Assembly (NCBI GenBank): GCA_029261535.1
Contig: JAJDBF010000023.1
Span: forward strand, 1-41,175
Direction of reading: 5' to 3'
From: Nitrospinaceae bacterium
GTDB lineage: Bacteria > Nitrospinota > Nitrospinia > Nitrospinales > Nitrospinaceae
Length of the DNA: 41,175 nucleotides
The notes under the pieces are model-generated. The model worked only from the letters and a program-made list of their open reading frames with translations, searched no databases and had not been told where the DNA came from. Positions within the stretch are counted from its first letter, which is position 1. The number at the start of each line of letters is the position of its first letter. Made by a program: the position numbers and the translations under genes. Shown here one piece after another: positions 25,054 to 33,059 of the stretch.

Positions 25054-25215
25054 TAAAACTCCGAGGCTTGACTCTTACTGAAATACACTGAAAATTCCTG
25101 TGATATAATGGTCGCATCATAAATACAACCCTAATGACCCGTCTGATTCGTAGCGGGATTTTTTAACAGGGACCTCTGTGATTTTCCGAAAATTCTTGTT
25201 CCGGCAACTCGCTTC

Positions 25216-25232
25216 CCCTTGTTTCACAAGGG
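25216..25232. repeat. short palindrome upstream of the peroxiredoxin gene
   Basis: CCCTTGT-TTC-ACAAGGG is a perfect seven-base inverted repeat in the 284-base gap before the peroxiredoxin gene. It could be an operator or an RNA hairpin in the leader. Nothing else recognisable lies in 25054-25337. Confidence 0.4.
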
Positions 25233-25337
25233 AGGCACCTGTTGGTCATGCGCCAGCATCTCGCGGTCAAAAGGAATTTTAAGAGGTGCCCTAAAAACTA
25301 AAAATCATTCCCTATTATAGAGGAAAGGAAGCACGCA

Positions 25338-25973
25338 ATGGCTATTCGATTAGGCGACACAGCACCCGATTTTACCGCCGAGACCACTGAAGGAACCATA
25401 CAATTCCATGAATGGCTTGGCGACTGTTGGGGCGTGCTGTTCTCGCATCCAAAAGATTATACCCCGGTCTGCACCACAGAGCTTGGGCGCGTGGCTAAGT
25501 TGAAAGGCGAATTCGACAAGCGCAACGTCAAGGTCATCGCCATCAGTGTGGACGATGTCGAGAGCCACAAGGGATGGGTTGGCGATATCAATGAAACGCA
25601 ATCCTGCACGGTGAGCTATCCCATCATCGCCGACCCGGAACGCCAGGTGGCTCAGCTCTACGACATGATTCATCCGAACGCTCTCGACAACATGACGGTG
25701 CGCTCGGTATTCATTGTCGGTCCTGACAAAAAAATCAAACTGATGCTCACTTACCCGGCTTCCACAGGCAGAAATTTTGACGAACTTCTGCGCGTCATTG
25801 ATTCCCTGCAATTGACCGCCAACTATCAGGTAGCCACACCCGCCGACTGGAAGCACGGCGACGTTTGCGTGGTGGTTCCGGCGATCAAGACCGAGGACAT
25901 TCCGGCAAAATTTCCAAAAGGCCATACGGTGGTCAAACCGTATCTGCGAATGACCCCTCAGCCGAACCTTTAA
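25338..25973 (+). CDS. peroxiredoxin, Prx6 (1-Cys) subfamily
   Basis: A 211-residue thiol peroxidase that reduces hydrogen peroxide and organic hydroperoxides in the cytoplasm. The peroxidatic cysteine is C45 in DYTPVCTTELG, with T42 and P38 in the same motif. The Prx6 hallmarks are a long C-terminal domain (YQVATPADWKHGDVCVVVPAI and KGHTVVKPYLRMTPQP) and the motif DNMTVRSVFIVGPDKKIKL. A further cysteine (C197 region, DVCVVV) is typical of the subfamily. GAGGAAAGGA precedes the start. Monocistronic. Confidence 0.95.
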   Translation: MAIRLGDTAPDFTAETTEGTIQFHEWLGDCWGVLFSHPKDYTPVCTTELGRVAKLKGEFDKRNVKVIAISVDDVESHKGWVGDINETQSCTVSYPIIADPERQVAQLYDMIHPNALDNMTVRSVFIVGPDKKIKLMLTYPASTGRNFDELLRVIDSLQLTANYQVATPADWKHGDVCVVVPAIKTEDIPAKFPKGHTVVKPYLRMTPQPNL

Positions 25974-26130
25974 CCCACTAGCGTGGGCGCTAACGGGCAA
26001 CTTGACCGGCTATAGCACCGGTATTTTAATCTGTCTTGCTCTCGCTCCCACTAGCGTGGGGGCTAACGGGCAACTTGACCGGGCTATAACACCGGTATTT
26101 TAATATGTCTTACTCTCGCTCCCACTTGCG
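25974..26130. repeat. tandem duplication of a 73-base unit
   Basis: The unit from CCCACTAGCGTGGG through AACTTGACCG and CACCGGTATTTTAAT to CTCTCGCT occurs at 25974-26046 and again at 26047-26120. A truncated third copy starts at 26121 (CCCACTTGCG). Copies differ at a handful of bases. The array begins directly at the peroxiredoxin stop codon. Confidence 0.85.
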
Positions 26131-26340
26131 CTCCTTGCGGAGGGCTAATGAACTTACCACCTTGCGGTGGGGCTAGATGACTCAACATTTATGAACCAAT
26201 AAAAGTTTCAGAGCGCATCGCAAAATGTTTTCAGTTGGTCGACCGCTAGGTCCGCCGTGCGCAAGCACCTGCAAGATCCGATGGCCAATCTCCTTTTGAT
26301 GGGAGGTTGGCCTTTGCCGGTAAGGCTCTCAAACTTTATT
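26128..26340. repeat. intergenic repeats
   Basis: CTCCTTGCGGAGGGCTAATG (family E, about 26128-26148), CACCTTGCGGTGGGGCTAG (26158-26175) and a family D-like unit (GACCGCTAGGTCCGCCGTGCGCAAGCACC, about 26240-26269) follow the 73-base array. No gene is seen before 26354. Confidence 0.55.
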
Positions 26341-26353
26341 CTACGGATCCTGC

Positions 26354-27217
26354 ATGCCCCTGCCCGGCCAGCAAGACATCGATTCCCTGATCCGTCTTTT
26401 GGACGACCGCGACACCTTCGTCTACCACAAGGTGCGCGAGAATCTGATCCGCCTGGGATCAACAGCCCTGCCTTATCTCGAAAAGGCTTCTGCCAGCGAA
26501 AACCTCACGCTTCGCCAACGGGTGCTCGATACCCTAAGCGCGATTCACCCGGTCCTCTTGAAAGAAAAATTATCTGCGCTGGCACAGGAATCCATCGGAG
26601 CCGATCCCGATCTCGAACGCGGAGCCTGCCTCATCATGGAGTACGGCGGCTTCCGGCAAAACGCCGCCCGTGACGTTGGCCGAACCCTCGACCAAATGGC
26701 TCGCACCTTGAAAACCCAACTGAGCCCTGACGACTCGCCGGAAGAAACGGTTAAAAAGCTTACCCGCTTTATTTTTCAGGAGCAGGCGTTCAAAGGCAAC
26801 CAGTCGGATTATTTTAATCCGGAAAACAGTTGCCTCGACCGGGTGCTCGAAGCCAAACTGGGTATTCCCATCACGCTGTCTCTGGTCTGCATTCTGATTG
26901 GCAAACGACTGGAACTGCCCATCCATGGCATTGGCCTACCCTGTCATTTTCTCGCATGCTACGACCACCCGAACGGTCCTGTTTATTTCGATCCCTTCAA
27001 CAACGGGCGCATCCTGTCCCATCAGTCCTGCGTCGAGCTGGTGGAAAGTTTTGGCCTGCCGTTTGAAGAAAAATTCCTTGCCATCACCCCATCGCGGGAA
27101 ATTCTTTTGCGAATGTTGCACAACCTCATCACCATATTCAATCGCAGAAACGAAGAAGAAAAATCGTCGCAACTAATCGAGTACAGCAAAATTCTTCTCC
27201 AACCCAAACAGGATTGA
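26354..27217 (+). CDS. SirB1-like transglutaminase-fold protein
   Basis: A 287-residue protein of the SirB1 / transglutaminase-like-core family. The conserved block YFNPENSCLDRVLEAKLGIPITLSLVCILIGKRLELPIHGIGLPCHFLACY (about 155-205) is diagnostic, and YFDPFNNGRILS follows. The first 100 residues are helical and HEAT-like (DIDSLIRLLDDRDTFVYHKVRENLIRLG). Biochemical role is unknown; some relatives sit near release-factor methylation or tRNA genes. The stop overlaps the region before the SDR start with five bases between, so the two probably form an operon. Confidence 0.85.
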   Translation: MPLPGQQDIDSLIRLLDDRDTFVYHKVRENLIRLGSTALPYLEKASASENLTLRQRVLDTLSAIHPVLLKEKLSALAQESIGADPDLERGACLIMEYGGFRQNAARDVGRTLDQMARTLKTQLSPDDSPEETVKKLTRFIFQEQAFKGNQSDYFNPENSCLDRVLEAKLGIPITLSLVCILIGKRLELPIHGIGLPCHFLACYDHPNGPVYFDPFNNGRILSHQSCVELVESFGLPFEEKFLAITPSREILLRMLHNLITIFNRRNEEEKSSQLIEYSKILLQPKQD

Positions 27218-27222
27218 TCCGT

Positions 27223-27981
27223 ATGAAAACTGTTGTCGTCACCGGGGCCGGTTCCGGAATCGGTTTCGCCATTGCATCAGAACTTGCCAGTGAAGGCTAC
27301 GGCCTGATTCTCATGGGCCGGGACGTTTCGCGGCTGGAGGAGGCGAAGCAAAAACTGGCACAGGCGGACAAGCACTGTGTCCAAAGCTGTGATGTCCGGG
27401 ACCGCAACGCCCTTGATGCGGCGTTACAAAACTCGGGAGTGGACACATTATACGGTGTGGTCATCAATGCCGGGGTGGGTGGGGAAAATCAGGCGGGAGA
27501 CAACGACCGCTGGCAGGAGATCATCGACACCAATCTCAGCGGCAGTTACCACACCTTAAACGCCTGCCTGCCTTTTCTCAAAAAATGTTCCGATAACAGT
27601 TTTCGCAAGGTGGTGTTTGTCTCTTCGATACTTGCCCGATTGGGCGTACCCGGCTATTCGGCCTATTGCGCTTCCAAAGCTGGCATTCTCGGGTTGATGC
27701 GGTCGATGGCGAGTCAACTGGCTGGCGACCGGATACTGGTCAACGCACTGTGCCCTGGATGGGTCGATACCGCCATGGCGCAGGAAGGCATTCGCGGGTT
27801 TGCCGACGCGCTGGGAATTTCAAAAGAAGAGGCCCGTCAACAGGCCATGGAACAGGTGCCGCTGGGAAAAATGTCGACCCCGGAAGAAATCGCAAACTTC
27901 GTTGTCTTCCTGATGTCTGACGCGCAAACCTCGCTCACCGGTCAAACCCTGGATATCAATAACGGTGCCATGATGCCCTAG
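27223..27981 (+). CDS. short-chain dehydrogenase/reductase (SDR)
   Basis: A 252-residue classical SDR. The cofactor motif TGAGSGIG is at 7-14, NAG at 82-84, the catalytic Ser at 134-135 (VFVSSI), and Y148-x3-K152 in YCASKAG. The C-terminus (TSLTGQTLDINNGAMMP) matches the 3-oxoacyl-ACP reductase-like branch. Substrate undefined. The ATG at 27223 with CAGGA nine bases upstream is preferred over a TTG at 27214 that overlaps the previous stop. A strong terminator follows at 28032. Confidence 0.93.
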   Translation: MKTVVVTGAGSGIGFAIASELASEGYGLILMGRDVSRLEEAKQKLAQADKHCVQSCDVRDRNALDAALQNSGVDTLYGVVINAGVGGENQAGDNDRWQEIIDTNLSGSYHTLNACLPFLKKCSDNSFRKVVFVSSILARLGVPGYSAYCASKAGILGLMRSMASQLAGDRILVNALCPGWVDTAMAQEGIRGFADALGISKEEARQQAMEQVPLGKMSTPEEIANFVVFLMSDAQTSLTGQTLDINNGAMMP

Positions 27982-27985
27982 CCCA

Positions 27986-28008
27986 CTCCTTGCGGAGGGC
28001 TGACGGGC
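27986..28008. repeat. family E repeat copy
   Basis: CTCCTTGCGGAGGGCTGACGG immediately after the SDR stop codon matches the copies at about 8530 and 26128. It contains the small hairpin CTCC-TTGC-GGAG. Confidence 0.6.
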
Positions 28009-28031
28009 TTCAGCTCCTTCCATCAAACAAA

Positions 28032-28067
28032 AAAAACCAGACGGAAAACCCGTCTGGTTTTTAATTT
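28032..28067. terminator. bidirectional intrinsic terminator
   Basis: A perfect 13-base stem (AAAAACCAGACGG against CCGTCTGGTTTTT) with a five-base loop, A-rich on the left and T-rich on the right. It lies between convergent genes and would end both the SDR operon and the 28083-28868 gene. Confidence 0.92.
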
Positions 28068-28082
28068 TCGTTCGTATCAGGA

Positions 28083-28868
28083 TCAGACTTCGATAAAATC
28101 CTGAACTGTATTTTGTGGCGTACCGGTGGTTTCACCTTCCGCTGGCTTGGAGCTTCCTGCCGGTTCGGCACCATTGAGGGAAACAGTCACCCGCTCGCGC
28201 AACACATCGAGGAATTCGCGAAGCGACCGGACCAGTGCCCTGGTGCCGAAAACTTCCAGACCTTTTTCAGGGAACTCGGTTTCAATGACAGACAACACCA
28301 GGTTGGTGATGTCCCGCACACTCGGAAAATTCAGGAAGCCATCGGACTGTCCCAGCTCATTGAATTTCGCCTGATCAATCTCGGAAATCACACCCTCTTC
28401 GCTTGCAGGACCGGTCACCTGGGTTTGCTCAAAAGCAAATGTCGCCGAGATCACGCGTTCCAGTCGCAGTTCCACTTCCTGAATCTGACCGAGGCTGGCG
28501 GTGAGGGTTTCAGCCGCTTCATCAAAATCAAATTCGCCGTTTAGAAAAAATTCTTCCGCGATGGGCTGGATACCTTCTGCTAACGCCTGAATCGCCGCCA
28601 GCTCATCTTCATTCAAATCGCCTTCCACAGACAAGGAATAACGCGCCGCCGCCTGGGCCACGGTGGAGATTTCCTGCGTCACCACATCGCCTTCAACAGT
28701 TTGCTTTTGCGATTGGGCGAACTGAAATTCATTGCCAAACGATATATTGACCAGATCGCCTTCATGTGTGCGCAGACTGAGGTCGCCAGAACTCTGGAAA
28801 CCGACCTGGGCTTCGGTGGCCTTTTGGTCAAATAATATATTAGGTTGTGTTGCGCTCTGGACTTCCAT
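28083..28868 (-). CDS. DUF5610-like protein, unknown function
   Basis: A 261-residue acidic protein without a signal peptide. The centre (ARYSLSVEGDLNEDELAAIQALAEGIQPIAEEFFLNGEFDFDEAAETL) resembles DUF5610 proteins. The N-terminus is polar (ILFDQKATEAQVGFQSSGDLSLRTHEGD) and the C-terminus is low-complexity (PAGSSKPAEGETTGTPQNT). GGAGAAGGAA precedes the ATG. Family membership is by my recall of the pattern and is moderate. A link to motility or secretion is not demonstrable here. Confidence 0.75.
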   Translation of the reverse strand: MEVQSATQPNILFDQKATEAQVGFQSSGDLSLRTHEGDLVNISFGNEFQFAQSQKQTVEGDVVTQEISTVAQAAARYSLSVEGDLNEDELAAIQALAEGIQPIAEEFFLNGEFDFDEAAETLTASLGQIQEVELRLERVISATFAFEQTQVTGPASEEGVISEIDQAKFNELGQSDGFLNFPSVRDITNLVLSVIETEFPEKGLEVFGTRALVRSLREFLDVLRERVTVSLNGAEPAGSSKPAEGETTGTPQNTVQDFIEV

Positions 28869-29049
28869 TTTCCTTCTCCATCCCCAGCCATTGTAAAATT
28901 CGGGCTCACTCCCCTTTTCGGCAATTACAAAATTAAACTTAAGCCTTTTGTTTAAATAGATTTACATTTGGAAGCCTTTGGTTTAACGGGGCTTTTGAAC
29001 CTTGCCGGTTATGATAGAATGCGTTCCACTCTTTTTTTGGAACCCGTAG
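28869..29049. promoter_or_regulatory. divergent intergenic region
   Basis: An AT-rich 181-base gap between divergent genes that must hold two promoters. I see no convincing consensus pair. A small GTTCC ... GGAAC hairpin with a T-rich loop lies just before the 29050 start codon. Confidence 0.3.
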
Positions 29050-29709
29050 ATGACCGATTACAAACCGTTATTCCACAAAGAATCGATTCGCACCCAGCAG
29101 TACCGTCGGGTCATCATCCGGAAAACTCTGCAGATTATCCGCAACAATCCCGGTTTGAAAGAAGAAGATATCATCGCGTTGGCGGAGCAGGAAGCGGTCA
29201 AAATCTGCGATTTATGTGTTGAATCTTCCATGGAAGAGGGCTCGCGTGAGTTGGTCGATCAGTATTTCCTGCTGGAAACCGAAGCACAGCGGAAGGATCA
29301 TGTCGGGCGACTGTTTCTGCACCCGCTGGACGGCGAACTGCGCAAAGGGCACCTCAAGGAATGCCTCATCCCTGTGTTCTGTGAATCGGTGCTCAATCTT
29401 TTAGGGCAGGAAACCTACGATCAATTTTCCACCCGCATCCAGCAAATGATAAAGATCGCCAAGAAACACGGCATCATTTATGGCGACATGCTGGAATCAC
29501 CGCCAGCCAAAGCCCTCATTCGGGAAATCATTCTGGCTTACAAAAATGCCATTACGGAAACCGGAGGTTTTGAATCCCAGTTGAAAAACCAGATCGATAC
29601 CGCTCTGGTGACCTATCAGATAGAGCACCCAAATGAAGAATTCAATATCGAGAAAAGTATCGACGGGGCGTATCAGGATTTTACCCGGCTGATGGGTCTG
29701 GACAATTGA
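29050..29709 (+). CDS. unknown soluble helical protein, paralogue 1
   Basis: A 219-residue cytoplasmic protein, mostly alpha-helical, that I do not recognise. Its middle and C-terminal parts (HVGRLFLHPLDGELRKGHLKECLIPVFCESVLNLLG, HGIIYGDMLESPPAKALIREIILAY, LKNQIDTALV) align without gaps to the next gene at 29878-30549 (HVGRFFIHVMEQKL, HGFDYDQMLASKPGQDIMKTIFKLY, LRNRLDEALV). The N-terminus contains several cysteines (KICDLCVES). No signal peptide or membrane segment. The pair is a tandem duplication that has diverged far. Confidence 0.8.
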   Translation: MTDYKPLFHKESIRTQQYRRVIIRKTLQIIRNNPGLKEEDIIALAEQEAVKICDLCVESSMEEGSRELVDQYFLLETEAQRKDHVGRLFLHPLDGELRKGHLKECLIPVFCESVLNLLGQETYDQFSTRIQQMIKIAKKHGIIYGDMLESPPAKALIREIILAYKNAITETGGFESQLKNQIDTALVTYQIEHPNEEFNIEKSIDGAYQDFTRLMGLDN

Positions 29710-29877
29710 AAACATTAAGATCATATTAGGTCCATCAACAAATCCAGGGGACCTCTTAAATTGTTTTTGGTCGCGTGCCTCCCAAAGTTTTTTTGAAGGG
29801 GGGCGAGTTGCCGGAACTTAAAATTTCGCATTATCAGATATCCCTGCAAAACCCCGAACGTAAACGACAGGGGACAC

Positions 29878-30549
29878 GTGGAACTTCAACCCGAAGACAA
29901 GATACGCATTCATCAGGCCAGAAAGGCTCTCCTGCGAAAGTTGTACAAGGTCCTGCAGGTCAACCGCAAACTGCCGGAAGATCAAGCCATCGCCTTGATG
30001 GAAGCCGAGACCTCCGCCCTGTTCGATCAACTCTTTTCAGTTTACGAGGGGATCGTCACGCACAACCCCCATGCCGTCAAATCGAAAGTCCACGCCCGCA
30101 AGCGCACACAGCAAAATTCCCGCACCGAACATGTCGGTCGCTTTTTCATCCACGTCATGGAACAAAAGCTCCACGACTCGAACCTGCACGCCAGTGTGAT
30201 TCCAGTGTTGGCACGCTCGGTCTCATTGATGATCGGGGTCGAGGCCTACAACCTGTTTCAGGAGAAAATCTTTCGTCTCATTGATTTTGCGGAAACGCAC
30301 GGGTTCGATTATGACCAGATGCTGGCCAGCAAGCCGGGGCAGGACATCATGAAAACCATCTTCAAACTGTACCGGTCCGAGATGAAAAAAAGCCCGGCGA
30401 TTGCAGAGAAGTTACGCAACCGGCTCGACGAAGCCCTGGTGGAATGTTCGATACGAGACGAGGGAATCGATGATATCAATATTGAAGAGGAAGTCGAAAA
30501 AGGACTGCAGGCATTTGTGCGCCTGATTCAAAAAGGCCTCGGCACCTGA
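29878..30549 (+). CDS. unknown soluble helical protein, paralogue 2
   Basis: A 223-residue protein homologous to the preceding gene along its whole length (see there for the shared blocks). Distinctive here are the basic segment KSKVHARKRTQQNSRTEHVGR and an acidic C-terminal stretch (DEGIDDINIEEEVEKGL). The start is a GTG with AGGGGA upstream at 29871. The 168 bases between the two genes contain no recognised element. Function unknown. Confidence 0.8.
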   Translation: MELQPEDKIRIHQARKALLRKLYKVLQVNRKLPEDQAIALMEAETSALFDQLFSVYEGIVTHNPHAVKSKVHARKRTQQNSRTEHVGRFFIHVMEQKLHDSNLHASVIPVLARSVSLMIGVEAYNLFQEKIFRLIDFAETHGFDYDQMLASKPGQDIMKTIFKLYRSEMKKSPAIAEKLRNRLDEALVECSIRDEGIDDINIEEEVEKGLQAFVRLIQKGLGT

Positions 30550-30550
30550 A

Positions 30551-31090
30551 TCAGAAGCTGAAATCGAGATCACGCAAGCGCGGCAGAGCCTGATCTTTTT
30601 CCGAGACGATTGGCTCTGCGATGCCCCAGTTGATGGCAAAATCCGGATCGTTCCACACCACCCCGCCTTCATCTTCCGGATGATAAAACTCCGAGCACTT
30701 GTAGGCGAATTCCGCCGTCTCACTGAGTACCGCGTAGCCGTGGGCAAACCCGACCGGGACAAACAGTTGCAGATTATTTTCAGCGGTCAGGTGAAACGCC
30801 TCCCACTTGCCGTAAGTGGGCGAGGCTTTTCTAAGATCGAGCGCGATATCCATCACCTCGCCATGCGGAGCCCACACCAGCTTCGCTTGCGGAAACTCTT
30901 TCTGGAAATGCAGACCGCGTAAAACTCCGCGTGAAGAAAACGCCCGGTTGTCCTGCACCAGAGGCGTATCGATACCCTGACCGTGATACCGCCGCGCGTT
31001 GTAGGTTTCCATGAAAAAACCCCGCTCATCGCGAAACACCTGCGGCTCGATCAGCAAAACACCCGGCAATGTGGTTTTCGAAACTTTCAT
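30551..31090 (-). CDS. rfbC: dTDP-4-dehydrorhamnose 3,5-epimerase
   Basis: A 179-residue RmlC-family cupin that epimerises dTDP-4-keto-6-deoxyglucose at C3 and C5 on the way to dTDP-L-rhamnose. The signature SSRGVLRGLHFQ carries catalytic H61, and the catalytic tyrosine is Y130 in FAYKCSEFYHPEDEGG. QLFVPVGFAHGY is also conserved. The ATG at 31090 with AAGGGAG three bases upstream is taken; a TTG one codon earlier is less likely. rfbA, rfbB and rfbD are not in the window. The product would serve rhamnose-containing surface polysaccharide or glycoprotein. Confidence 0.95.
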   Translation of the reverse strand: MKVSKTTLPGVLLIEPQVFRDERGFFMETYNARRYHGQGIDTPLVQDNRAFSSRGVLRGLHFQKEFPQAKLVWAPHGEVMDIALDLRKASPTYGKWEAFHLTAENNLQLFVPVGFAHGYAVLSETAEFAYKCSEFYHPEDEGGVVWNDPDFAINWGIAEPIVSEKDQALPRLRDLDFSF

Positions 31091-31195
31091 CAACTCCCTT
31101 TCACAAATTTCTGCAATATCGCTGAATTATAGAGGGCCAAGATCGATAGTGCAAACAGTCCTCCACAAACAGCGAACGAGAAACATTTTCAATAT

Positions 31196-31325
31196 TCCCC
31201 CTTCGTGGAAGGGGGAGGCGAAGCCAGGGGGATTGTTACATATTGCCAGCTAATAGTTCCTGTTTTTATGAAATAAAAGAAAAAGGAAGAATCCCCCCAG
31301 CCCCCTTTAAAAAGGGGGAGGTCCT
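31196..31325. repeat. CCCCCTT/AAGGGGG repeats
   Basis: Two oppositely arranged copies of a family seen also near 15930. One is CCCCCTTCGTGGAAGGGGGAGG followed by CAGGGGGATT (31196-31233). The other is AATCCCCCCAGCCCCCTTT followed by AAAAAGGGGGAGG (31290-31322). Each forms a strong hairpin. They lie in the gene-poor stretch downstream of nothing and upstream of rfbC. Confidence 0.7.
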
Positions 31326-31601
31326 TTGCGGATGAGGGGGACTCATTTGCAGGCTCCCTGACACAGAATTTGGTGGGCAGGAAATCTATTTCAATAAGTG
31401 TATGGAGAGTTTTCGAGTTGAGCGTGACGCAGAAATCCGGAACCGCTTCCGCAAGACAAAGGCCACCGCCTGTGCTGAAGGAGTCCCGTTTAAACCCTGC
31501 CTTGAGTCCATGTGCCGGGATTTTGACCTGACCGAGCATCAGATTCGAATTATCGCCGGAGACCATGAGGGGCAAGGGGAACTATTTTAATGCACCCTAA
31601 A
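31326..31601. other. intergenic, no supported gene
   Basis: A 62-codon plus-strand frame (31402-31590) and a longer minus-strand frame that runs into the repeats both lack ribosome binding sites and recognisable motifs. I see no supported gene here. Confidence 0.45.
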
Positions 31602-31787
31602 TCAACATTTCATCAAAATCACTTCGTTCCTTCCCCAATAGGATCTTATATCAACAGACCTGTGGCTTTGAAGGCAATTTGGATTTTGGCATCTAATAAA
31701 TTGATTATGGCGGGGTTCTAGCTCAAAAGTGATCTTTCCCCGACATCTTTGGCAGGTAGCGTAAAAATGAGTTCCACTGTTATACAT
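31602..31787 (-). CDS. possible small zinc-ribbon protein
   Basis: A 61-residue frame with a C-x2-C knuckle (TCQRCRGKITFEL) and a second C-x4-C pair (IRCQNPNCLQSH). The spacing suits a zinc ribbon of the type that binds nucleic acid. AGGAG lies about ten bases before the ATG. The surrounding 1.2 kb has no other good gene, so this could be a real small gene or a remnant. Its 5' region overlaps the inverted repeat at 31791-31820. Confidence 0.45.
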   Translation of the reverse strand: MYNSGTHFYATCQRCRGKITFELEPRHNQFIRCQNPNCLQSHRSVDIRSYWGRNEVILMKC

Positions 31788-31820
31788 GGTGCGATCGCTC
31801 CTATAAAAAAGGTGGATCGC

Positions 31821-31848
31821 TTGACGGCAGGGAAACTTCTGTTATATT
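31821..31848 (+). promoter_or_regulatory. sigma70 promoter of a candidate small RNA
   Basis: TTGACG at 31821-31826 and TATATT at 31843-31848, spacer 16 bases. An inverted repeat GCGATC (31791-31796)/GATCGC (31815-31820) abuts the -35 on the upstream side. TTGACGGC at the -35 is exactly complementary to GCCGTCAA at 31872-31879. Confidence 0.6.
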
Positions 31849-31854
31849 CTTGCT

Positions 31855-31942
31855 CTTGTAAGAGAGAGTACGCCGTCAAACGAATTCAGAATCAAGTCGG
31901 TGTTCTTAAGGTCCCTGGAGGTATGACTCTGGGGGCCTTTTT
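31855..31942 (+). ncRNA. candidate small RNA of about 90 nt
   Basis: A compact unit: a good promoter (31821-31848), about 50 bases with no start codon preceded by a ribosome binding site, and a 13-pair terminator at 31908-31939. It does not match 4.5S, 6S, tmRNA or RNase P RNA as I know them. The 5' part could form a small CTCTT/AAGAG hairpin. The function, if any, is open. The plus-strand frame through this region has no ribosome binding site. Confidence 0.45.
31908..31942 (+). terminator. intrinsic terminator of the candidate small RNA
   Basis: AAGGTCCCTGGAG pairs with CTCTGGGGGCCTT (13 pairs, three of them G-T wobbles) around a six-base loop and is followed by five T residues. Confidence 0.65.
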
Positions 31943-32148
31943 CCGTCCTGCCCTTATCTAAGCAAAATAGCGCAATGCTTGCAATCCCAAAATTGATGCT
32001 TCCCCGCAGACCTAATTCATATCAAATTTTAAGAATTTGGAAACCTTTTCAAAATAAGCTTTTAATTCCTAAGCCTCTAATTTTTTAGCCAAAAAAATAA
32101 TTCAAAAAAAATAACGTTTCCGGAAATCCTTCAGGTTTCGGGCTTCAG

Positions 32149-32187
32149 CACCAGGCATGTACCTTGCGGACATCTCGGTGTTTTTTT
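32149..32187 (+). terminator. terminator-like hairpin with no gene upstream
   Basis: CACC pairs with GGTG and ATGT with ACAT across a small internal loop, followed by seven T residues. No ORF or recognised RNA lies just upstream on the plus strand: 31950-32148 is AT-rich with a TTTCCGGAAA palindrome near 32118. It may insulate the hisAF promoter. Confidence 0.45.
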
Positions 32188-32254
32188 ATTTTGGAGGCCA
32201 GCTTGAAACAGAAATGAACAAAGGTTTCATACAAGCCTCATCAGGTGGTGGGCT

Positions 32255-32283
32255 TTGACAGCGGCAACGCGGGCGCATATAAT
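32255..32283 (+). promoter_or_regulatory. perfect consensus sigma70 promoter of hisA-hisF
   Basis: TTGACA at 32255-32260, a 17-base spacer and TATAAT at 32278-32283: 12 of 12 consensus bases at optimal spacing. Transcription would start about 35 bases before the hisA TTG. There is no room for a histidine leader peptide or attenuator. Confidence 0.88.
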
Positions 32284-32324
32284 CGGCCGATCTTAGCCAC
32301 GTCCACTTCCACAGGAGCCTTCAC

Positions 32325-33059
32325 TTGAAAGTCATTCCCGCAGTCGATATCAAAGGCGGCAACTGCGTCCGCCTCGTGCAGGGTCAGGCCGACCGCGAAA
32401 CGGTTTACGGCAACGACCCGGTGGCCATGGCCGTTCATTGGGACGAGGCCGGGGCTCAGCTCATTCACATCGTTGACCTCGACGGCGCGTTTGAAGGCCT
32501 GCCGAAAAACGCGGACATTATAAAAAACATCATCTACGGCAGTACGGTCGATATTCAGGTGGGAGGCGGCATCCGTACCATGGAAGCGCTCGACGGCTAT
32601 TTCTCTGCCGGAGCCTATCGCTGTATCCTCGGCACCATCGCCCTCAAGGACCCGGCGTTTGTCGAGAAAGCGTCCGCCAAATATCCCGGAAAAATAATGG
32701 TCGGCATCGATGCCAAAAACGGCCTGGTCGCGATCAAAGGCTGGGTCGAGGTGTCGGAGAAAAAGGCATCGGAACTTGCGCATCAGATGGAGTCCTGCGG
32801 TGCGGCAGGTTTTATTTTCACCGACATCGGACGCGATGGCATGATGCAAGGCCCGAACCTCGATGCAACCCGCGCTTTTTGCGAAACCACGTCCTTACCC
32901 GTCATCGCATCAGGTGGCGTGACCAAGCTTGAAGACATCACAGCGATCTCGAAACTTGCCGACTGCGGTGTGGAAGGTATGATCGTCGGCAAAGCACTCT
33001 ACGACAAAAGTTTCGGCCTCAAGGACGCACTCAAACTGGCAGACGAGCATGCTGGCTAA
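32325..33059 (+). CDS. hisA: ProFAR isomerase (phosphoribosylformimino-AICAR-P isomerase)
   Basis: A 244-residue TIM-barrel enzyme of histidine biosynthesis that isomerises ProFAR to PRFAR. Catalytic D8 lies in IPAVDIKGG and D129 in VGIDAKNG. The phosphate-binding loops VGGGIRT and [12 protein letters not shown] are intact. The start is a TTG with AGGAG about eight bases before it; no better start exists. It overlaps hisF by 11 bases, and no other his genes are in the window. Confidence 0.96.
   Translation: MKVIPAVDIKGGNCVRLVQGQADRETVYGNDPVAMAVHWDEAGAQLIHIVDLDGAFEGLPKNADIIKNIIYGSTVDIQVGGGIRTMEALDGYFSAGAYRCILGTIALKDPAFVEKASAKYPGKIMVGIDAKNGLVAIKGWVEVSEKKASELAHQMESCGAAGFIFTDIGRDGMMQGPNLDATRAFCETTSLPVIASGGVTKLEDITAISKLADCGVEGMIVGKALYDKSFGLKDALKLADEHAG

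Noticed and set aside
31402..31590. 62-codon plus-strand frame
   Set aside because: No ribosome binding site, no recognisable motif, and it is antisense to an equally unconvincing frame.
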